Positions 57,470 through 64,000 of a stretch of 64,000 nucleotides of DNA are shown piece after piece. The notes beneath the pieces are model-generated. The model worked only from the letters and a program-made list of their open reading frames with translations. It made no database searches and was not told the DNA's origin. Each line of letters opens with the position of its first letter. The first letter of the stretch is position 1. Origin of the DNA: Pseudomonas sp. TH31 (GTDB lineage: Bacteria; Pseudomonadota; Gammaproteobacteria; Pseudomonadales; Pseudomonadaceae); NCBI RefSeq assembly GCF_016650815.1, contig NZ_JAEKEZ010000006.1, positions 379,501 through 443,500 of the forward strand, read 5' to 3'. The translations under genes were made by a program, and so were the position numbers.

Positions 57470-58971
57470 ATGCCGCAATCCCAAGCCAAGAATCTGTCCC
57501 TGATCGCCGCAATCGACCTGGGCTCCAACAGCTTTCACATGGTCGTGGCCAAGGCCCAGAACGGCGAAATCCGCATTCTTGAGCGCCTCGGCGAAAAGGT
57601 CCAACTGGCCGCCGGCATCGACGACGAGCGCCAGCTCAACGAAGAATCCATGCAGCGCGGGCTCGATTGCCTGAAGCGTTTTGCCCAACTGATCAACGGT
57701 ATGCCCCCGGCGCCGTGCGGATCGTCGGCACCAACGCCCTGCGTGAAGCCCGTAACCGGGCCGAGTTCATCCACCGCGCCGAAGAAATCCTCGGCCACCC
57801 GGTGGAAGTCATCTCCGGCCGTGAAGAAGCGCGCCTGATCTACCTCGGCGTCTCCCACACCCTCGCCGACACCCCAGGCAAACGCCTGGTGGCCGACATC
57901 GGCGGCGGCAGTACCGAATTCATCATCGGCCAGCGCTTCGAGCCTCTGCTGCGCGAAAGCCTGCAAATGGGCTGCGTCAGCTATACCCAGCGCTATTTCA
58001 AGGATGGCAAGGTCACCCCGGCCCGTTACGCCCAGGCGTACACCGCGGCGCGGCTGGAGATCATGAGCATCGAGCACGCCCTGCACCGCCTGACCTGGGA
58101 TGAAGCCATCGGCTCCTCGGGTACCATCCGCGCCATCGGCCTGGCGCTGAAGGCTGGCGGTCACGGCACCGGCGAAGTGAATGCCGAAGGCCTTGCCTGG
58201 CTCAAGCGCAAGCTGATCAAGCTGGGTGATGCCGAGAAAATCGACTTCGAAGGCATCAAGCCCGACCGCCGCGCGATCTTCCCGGCGGGCCTGGCGATCC
58301 TCGAAGCCATCTTCGACGCCCTCGAACTGCAACGCATGGATCACTGTGAAGGCGCCCTGCGTGAAGGCGTGCTCTATGACCTGCTGGGCCGCCATCATCA
58401 CGAAGACGTCCGTGAGCGCACCCTCAGTTCGCTGATGGAGCGTTACCACGCGGATCTGGAGCAAGCCGCGCGAGTTGAACGCAAGGCCCTGCATGCTTTC
58501 GACCAAGTCGCCGCAGACTGGGACCTGGACGACGGCGTCTGGCGCGAATTGCTGGGTTGGGCCGCCAAGGTCCATGAAGTCGGCCTGGACATCGCCCACT
58601 ATCACTACCACAAGCACGGCGCCTACCTGATCGAGCACTCGGACCTGGCAGGATTCTCCCGCGAAGACCAGCAAATGCTCGCGCTGCTGGTGCGCGGTCA
58701 CCGCCGCAATATTCCCCGGGACAAGTTTGCCGATTTCGGCAAAGACGGCATCAAGCTGATTCGCCTTTGCGTGCTGCTGCGCTTTGCGATCCTGTTCCAC
58801 CACATCCGTGGCACCCAGGAAATGCCCCAGGTAGTGCTCAAGGCCAATGGCGACAGCCTGGATGTGTTGTTCCCGGAAGACTGGCTGGACGAAAACCAGC
58901 TGACCCAGGCGGATTTCGCGCTGGAAGCGGAATGGCTGACGCGGGTGGGTTTCACACTTAACGTTAGCTAA
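57470..58971 (+). pseudogene. ppx: Exopolyphosphatase Ppx, one-base frame break
   Basis: An enzyme of the Ppx/GppA family that trims polyphosphate from its ends. The N-terminal phosphate-1 motif is [14 protein letters not shown], and phosphate-2 is [15 protein letters not shown]. The C-terminal HD-like domain has [30 protein letters not shown] (cited as residues about 365-395). The frame breaks at 57704-57710 (CCCCCGGCG). Adding one G restores [22 protein letters not shown] and a protein of 500 aa, close to the usual length. Ppk1 lies convergently downstream. A reading error is likely, since each half is otherwise well conserved. Confidence 0.9.
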
Positions 58972-58985
58972 TTGCGCAATACCCC

Positions 58986-59080
58986 GTAGGAGCTGCCGAA
59001 GGCTGCGATCTTTTGATCTTGATCTTGTTGGTACCGCTGAAAAGCAAGATCAAAAGATCGCAGCCTTCGGCAGCTCCTAC
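58986..59080. repeat. REP inverted pair, GTAGGAGCTGCC family
   Basis: Inverted pair with a GATCTTGATCTTG / CAAGATCAAAAGATC extended stem, between the convergent ppx and ppk1 genes. Confidence 0.9.
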
Positions 59081-59115
59081 GGGGGACGGTTTTCACATAA
59101 ACGTCCGGTGAAAAC

Positions 59116-59148
59116 AAAAATGGCGATCCGCAGGGATCGCCATTTTTT
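59116..59148. terminator. Bidirectional terminator between ppx and ppk1
   Basis: AAAAATGGCGATCC and GGATCGCCATTTTT pair around GCA, with A and T runs on both sides. It lies 18 bases past the ppk1 stop. Confidence 0.9.
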
Positions 59149-59165
59149 ATGAGCCGACGTTTGGG

Positions 59166-61394
59166 TTAACGCACCGCCAGAATCGGGCTGCCCAGCCGCT
59201 CCAGCAACGTTGCCTGGGCACTGCGCGGGTTCTGGTTGCCGGTCGGTGTGTTGCGGATGTAACGACCGTCCGACTGCAGGCTCCAGCTGTGGGTGTTATC
59301 GGTCAGATAAAGCTCCAGCTCTTTCTTGACCCGCATGATCAGCTTCTTGCCTTCCACCGGGAAGCAAGTCTCGACGCGCTTGTCGAGGTTGCGCTCCATC
59401 CAGTCGGCACTGGAGAGGAACATCTGTTCTTCGCCGCCATTGAGGAAGTAGAAGACCCGGGTGTGTTCCAGGAAGCGGCCAATGATCGAGCGCACGTGGA
59501 TGTTGTGGGAAACCCCCGGGATGCCCGGACGCAGGCAGCACATGCCACGCACCACCAGATCGATGCGCACACCGGACTGGCTGGCCTTGTACAGCGCGCG
59601 GATGATCTTCGGATCGGTCAGCGAGTTGAACTTGGCAATGATGTGCGCCGGTTTGCCGTCGAGGGCGAACTGAGTTTCCCGGGCAATCATGTCGAGCATG
59701 CCCTTCTTCAACGTGAACGGCGCGTGCAGCAGCTTCTTCATGCGCAGGGTCTTGCCCATGCCGATCAACTGACTGAACAGTTTGCCGACGTCTTCGCACA
59801 AGGCGTCGTCGGAGGTCAGCAGGCTGTAGTCGGTGTACAGGCGGGCGTTGGCCGCGTGGTAGTTACCGGTGCCCAAGTGCGCGTAACGGACAATCTCACC
59901 GGCCTCGCGACGCAGGATCAGCATCATCTTGGCGTGGGTCTTGAAGCCGACCACGCCGTAAATCACCACCGCACCGGCCGCTTGCAGACGGCTGGCCAAT
60001 TGCAGGTTGGACTCTTCGTCGAACCGCGCACGCAATTCGATTACCGCCGTGACTTCCTTGCCGTTACGCGCAGCGTCGACCAGCGCATCAACGATTTCCG
60101 AATTGGCGCCGGAGCGGTACAGGGTCTGACGGACCGCCAATACATGCGGGTCCTTGGCCGCCTGGCGCAGCAAGTCGACCACCGGGGTGAACGACTCGAA
60201 CGGGTGCAGCAGCAGGATGTCCTGCTTGCTGATCACACTGAAAATGTTTTCGCTGTTCTGCAGCAATTTCGGGATCTGCGGCGTGAACGGCAAGTATTGC
60301 AGCGCGCGCTGACTGTCCAGGCCAGTGATGCTGAACAGGCGGGTCAGGTTGACCGGACCGTTGACCTGATACAGCTCGGTCTCGTGCAGGTTGAACTGCT
60401 TGAGCAAGTAGTCGGACAGGTGTTTCGGGCAGGTGTCGGCGACTTCCAGACGCACCGCATCGCCGTAGCGACGGGAGAACAACTCGCCGCGCAGGGCGCG
60501 AGCCAGGTCCTCTACATCTTCGGTATCGACTGCCAGGTCGGCGTTTCGGGTCAGGCGGAACTGGTAGCAACCCTTGACCTTCATGCCCTGGAACAGGTCA
60601 TCGGCGTGAGCGTGGATCATCGACGACAGGAATACATAGTTGTCGCCAGCGCCGCCGACTTCTTCCGGAACCTTGATGACCCGTGGCAGCAGACGCGGTG
60701 CCGGGATGATCGCCAGGCCGGAATCGCGACCGAAGGCGTCGATGCCTTCGAGTTCGACGATGAAGTTCAGGCTCTTGTTCACCAGCAACGGGAACGGGTG
60801 CGTCGGATCGAGGCCGATCGGGGTGATGATCGGCGCGATCTCGTCGCGAAAATAACGGCGAACCCAGGTCTTGAGCTTGGTCGTCCAGTAACGGCGACGG
60901 ATGAAGCGGACCTGATGTTTCTCCAGTTCCGGCAACAGAATGTCATTGAGGATCGCGTACTGGCGGTCAACGTGACCGTGTACCAGTTCGCTGATCCGGG
61001 CCAGGGCCTGGTGCGGTTGCAGACCATCGGCGCCGGCCTGTTCACGGGCAAAGGTGATCTGCTTCTTAAGGCCGGCCACGCGAATCTCGAAGAACTCGTC
61101 CAGGTTGCTGGAGAAGATCAGCAGAAATTTCAGCCGCTCCAGCAACGGGTAGGACTCATCCAGCGCCTGCTCCAGCACGCGGATGTTGAACTGCAGTTGC
61201 GAGAGCTCGCGATGGATGTACAGGCTGCTGTCATCCAGGCCGGGAATGGCAATCGCTGCCGCCGGCGCCGCAGCAGCGGGCTCGGCCACTACTGGGGCGG
61301 GAGCTGGCTCCACGTCCGGCGGGGTTTCGTCGATTTGCTCCACCACGGGTTGAGCTTCCTTTTCAGCAACTTCAGAGAGTCCTTCGGTATTCAT
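59166..61394 (-). CDS. ppk1: Polyphosphate kinase Ppk1
   Basis: A 742-aa enzyme that reversibly makes polyphosphate from ATP. After an unusual Pro/Ala/Glu-rich N-terminal stretch (about 1-50) the fold begins with [22 protein letters not shown]. Catalytic regions are [23 protein letters not shown] (autophosphorylated His in KTHAK, about 460), [24 protein letters not shown], and the second His block with [15 protein letters not shown] (about 625). It is convergent with ppx, as in P. aeruginosa, and 19 bases downstream of hemB on the same strand. Confidence 0.96.
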   Translation of the reverse strand: MNTEGLSEVAEKEAQPVVEQIDETPPDVEPAPAPVVAEPAAAAPAAAIAIPGLDDSSLYIHRELSQLQFNIRVLEQALDESYPLLERLKFLLIFSSNLDEFFEIRVAGLKKQITFAREQAGADGLQPHQALARISELVHGHVDRQYAILNDILLPELEKHQVRFIRRRYWTTKLKTWVRRYFRDEIAPIITPIGLDPTHPFPLLVNKSLNFIVELEGIDAFGRDSGLAIIPAPRLLPRVIKVPEEVGGAGDNYVFLSSMIHAHADDLFQGMKVKGCYQFRLTRNADLAVDTEDVEDLARALRGELFSRRYGDAVRLEVADTCPKHLSDYLLKQFNLHETELYQVNGPVNLTRLFSITGLDSQRALQYLPFTPQIPKLLQNSENIFSVISKQDILLLHPFESFTPVVDLLRQAAKDPHVLAVRQTLYRSGANSEIVDALVDAARNGKEVTAVIELRARFDEESNLQLASRLQAAGAVVIYGVVGFKTHAKMMLILRREAGEIVRYAHLGTGNYHAANARLYTDYSLLTSDDALCEDVGKLFSQLIGMGKTLRMKKLLHAPFTLKKGMLDMIARETQFALDGKPAHIIAKFNSLTDPKIIRALYKASQSGVRIDLVVRGMCCLRPGIPGVSHNIHVRSIIGRFLEHTRVFYFLNGGEEQMFLSSADWMERNLDKRVETCFPVEGKKLIMRVKKELELYLTDNTHSWSLQSDGRYIRNTPTGNQNPRSAQATLLERLGSPILAVR

Positions 61395-61412
61395 CGAATG
61401 TTCCTGGGAGGG

Positions 61413-62516
<1,104 letters not shown>

Positions 62517-62634
62517 TCACGTAGCCGCATTCCATTGTCGTTGTAGGAATTGTTCACGTCGAGACACATTTGGACACTTTCATGAATGTGCACGAAGGGT
62601 TAGGCTGCGCGTTCATTTCGCTAGCACCCAGACA

Positions 62635-63258
62635 ATGCTCCAACAATTTCTGCATGACTTCGGCTACTTTGCCCTTTTTCTCGGCACATTCTTCGAAGGC
62701 GAAACCATCCTGGTGCTCGCGGGCTTCCTCGCGTTTCGCGGATACATGGACATCAATCTGGTCGTCGTCGTGGCGTTCTTCGGCAGTTATGCCGGTGATC
62801 AGCTGTGGTACTTCCTGGGGCGCAAGCACGGCCGCAAATTACTGGCGCGCAAACCGCGCTGGCAAATGATGGGTGACCGGGCGCTGGAACATCTCCGCAA
62901 GCACCCGGACATCTGGGTCCTGAGCTTCCGCTTTGTCTATGGTTTGCGCACGGTGATGCCGGTGGCGATCGGCCTCTCGGGCTATCCGCCGGGACGTTAT
63001 CTGCTGCTCAACGGGATTGGTGCCGCGGTCTGGGCCAGCGCCCTGGCGGCGGCGGCCTACCACTTCGGTGCGGTACTTGAAGGCATGCTCGGCAGCGTCA
63101 AGAAGTACGAGCTGTGGGTGCTGGGTGCCCTGTTGATCCTCGGCCTGGTCCTGTGGCTACGCCGGCGGTTCAAAAATGCTCGCCTGGCGAAGAAGATCTA
63201 CGCCGACGAGCAGGCTGAACTGGCCCAGACCGCCGAGGCTAAGACGCCAGTCGAGTGA
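62635..63258 (+). CDS. DedA-family membrane protein
   Basis: A 207-aa inner-membrane protein with about five hydrophobic segments. Family hallmarks are FLGTFFEGETILVLAGFLA (re-entrant loop with the acidic residue, about 16-34), AFFGSYAGDQLWYFLGRKHGRKLL (about 46-69) and FRFVYGLRTVMPVAIGLSGYPPGRYLLLNGIGA (about 97-129, the conserved FxRxxPxxR-like region). DedA proteins flip lipids such as undecaprenyl phosphate and affect envelope-drug tolerance. The ATG at 62635 gives MLQQFLHDFGYFALF; longer readings run into the hemB promoter. Its end overlaps the next minus-strand gene by 20 bases. Confidence 0.92.
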   Translation: MLQQFLHDFGYFALFLGTFFEGETILVLAGFLAFRGYMDINLVVVVAFFGSYAGDQLWYFLGRKHGRKLLARKPRWQMMGDRALEHLRKHPDIWVLSFRFVYGLRTVMPVAIGLSGYPPGRYLLLNGIGAAVWASALAAAAYHFGAVLEGMLGSVKKYELWVLGALLILGLVLWLRRRFKNARLAKKIYADEQAELAQTAEAKTPVE

Positions 63259-64000
63259 AACGGTTTCTACAGCAGTAGAGACCGATGCCACTGAGCAGGC
63301 TGTAACTGATCAGGCCGGCCCAGCCCTGCGCGCTGGCCGGCCACAGCCCGACCAGCGGCGCCAGCCATACCAGCGGCACGTTCGACGCCAGCCGCAGCAG
63401 CTCCAGCTTCCACGCCCACGGGCGATTCTCCAGGGCCACGCCCAGCGTAAACAAACCCAGCGCCATCGCACTCCAGCCGAGCACCATGGCGGTGGTCGGC
63501 AGGCTCTGTTCCAGACTCATCAAATAGCTGCCCAAGGCGATGTAGACGCAGAACTGCAGCGCCACATACAGCTGCTGCCGGCCGTCCAGCGGCACTTCGA
63601 ATTTGCGGAACTGGTTCAGGTCCGGCTTGTTCATCGGGTACTTGGCCGCCACGTCCGCCGGCCGCCAACCGGTGCGCATAAACCAGATTCGCAGCTTGTC
63701 CCACTGGCTCTGCGCCCGCCGGGCGTCATCCCACAATTGCACATAGAACTGCAGATTGGCCCACAGCGGATTCCAGCTCGCCAGTGGCGTGGTCACGCCG
63801 AAAATCACCGGTTCGCTGTCGTCTTCTTCCTGGAAGGAGCCGAACAGACGGTCCCAAATAATGAACACCCCGCCGTAGTTGCGATCCATGTAGAGAGCGT
63901 TCTGTGCATGGTGGGCCCGATGATTGGACGGCGTGACGAAAAACCACTCGAACCAGCCGAGCTTGGGAATGTGTTGGGTGTGTACCCAGAATTGATACAG
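63239..64000 (-). CDS. Sterol desaturase/fatty acid hydroxylase family protein, 5' end outside the window
   Basis: The open frame runs to the right edge, so the N-terminus is missing; 253 codons including the stop are visible. The partial histidine cluster NHRAHHAQN, encoded near 63900-63930, is the HxxHH-type iron motif of the integral-membrane di-iron hydroxylases. It is followed by MDRNYGGVFIIWDRLFGSFQ, typical of the family. After it come about four hydrophobic segments (around 63,290-63,560), an extended C-terminal half as in bacterial alkylglycerol-monooxygenase-like members. An ATG at 63889 lies inside the conserved domain and is not the start. Confidence 0.88.
   Translation of the reverse strand: MYQFWVHTQHIPKLGWFEWFFVTPSNHRAHHAQNALYMDRNYGGVFIIWDRLFGSFQEEDDSEPVIFGVTTPLASWNPLWANLQFYVQLWDDARRAQSQWDKLRIWFMRTGWRPADVAAKYPMNKPDLNQFRKFEVPLDGRQQLYVALQFCVYIALGSYLMSLEQSLPTTAMVLGWSAMALGLFTLGVALENRPWAWKLELLRLASNVPLVWLAPLVGLWPASAQGWAGLISYSLLSGIGLYCCRNRFTRLAS

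Noticed and set aside
57098..57710. Programmed ribosomal frameshifting in the ABC ATPase and ppx
   Set aside because: There is no slippery heptamer with a downstream structure, neither family uses it, and the breaks share the CCCGG context with unrelated genes.

Overview
This is a stretch of a Pseudomonas chromosome, most likely the P. fluorescens group. The grounds are the high GC content, the numerous GTAGGAGCTGCCGAAGGCTG-type REP/REPIN elements, and a gene order (argA, argE, CYTH, gspE-like ATPase, gcvT/H/P, iron ABC, ubiI/ubiH/pepP, zapA/6S/fau, rbbA cluster, glpT, ubiD, rho, trxA, ppx/ppk1, hemB) that, as I recall it, matches the P. aeruginosa PA5204-PA5244 region. Most of the window is therefore core genome. 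No tRNA, rRNA, integrase, transposase or CRISPR array was seen.

The exception is the left end (1 to about 2,690). It is visibly AT-richer than the rest and carries three same-strand genes: a shortened, single-chain glycyl-tRNA synthetase paralogue, a two-helix membrane protein and a LuxR-type regulator with an autoinducer-binding domain. This looks like the right-hand end of an acquired module that continues off the window, and it is the best candidate here for an undescribed system.

From 2.7 to 11.4 kb lies a sulfur-starvation region: the ssuEADCBF sulfonate operon, the 1-Cys peroxiredoxin lsfA, an OprD-family porin and an orphan tauA-like binding protein. AT-rich palindromes of the form ATAAAT-N3/4-ATTTAT precede ssuE and lsfA, and a shorter related one precedes tauA, suggesting shared control. 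From 11.4 to 26.5 kb come arginine biosynthesis (argA, argE), a CYTH/CHAD triphosphatase, an Lrp regulator, an orphan secretion ATPase, an SPFH/NfeD pair, and the glycine cleavage genes gcvT and gcvH. An oppositely oriented DegT-type aminotransferase separates these from gcvP.

From 26.5 to 42 kb are a ferric-iron ABC transporter (permease frameshifted), the ubiquinone hydroxylase/pepP/UPF0149 operon facing zapA, 6S RNA and fau, an EVE-domain protein, and a HlyD/RbbA/YhhJ membrane ABC system. From 42 to 64 kb are a FliL-like periplasmic protein, a quinone oxidoreductase, glpT, a ChaC-like cyclotransferase, a small outer-membrane barrel, a ferredoxin-reductase-like enzyme coupled to ubiD, an SGNH acyltransferase, rho, trxA, an amino-acid ABC importer with a FadR-type regulator, convergent ppx and ppk1, hemB, a DedA protein and a partial sterol-desaturase-like protein.

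At least seven one-base frame breaks, plus a probable eighth in rbbA, occur in otherwise well-conserved genes. Five of them are the loss of one G/C from a CCCGGG hexamer, and the others fall in short homopolymers. This points to systematic base-calling error rather than gene decay. In each case the restored length is a whole number of codons, and restored ends are given in the entries.
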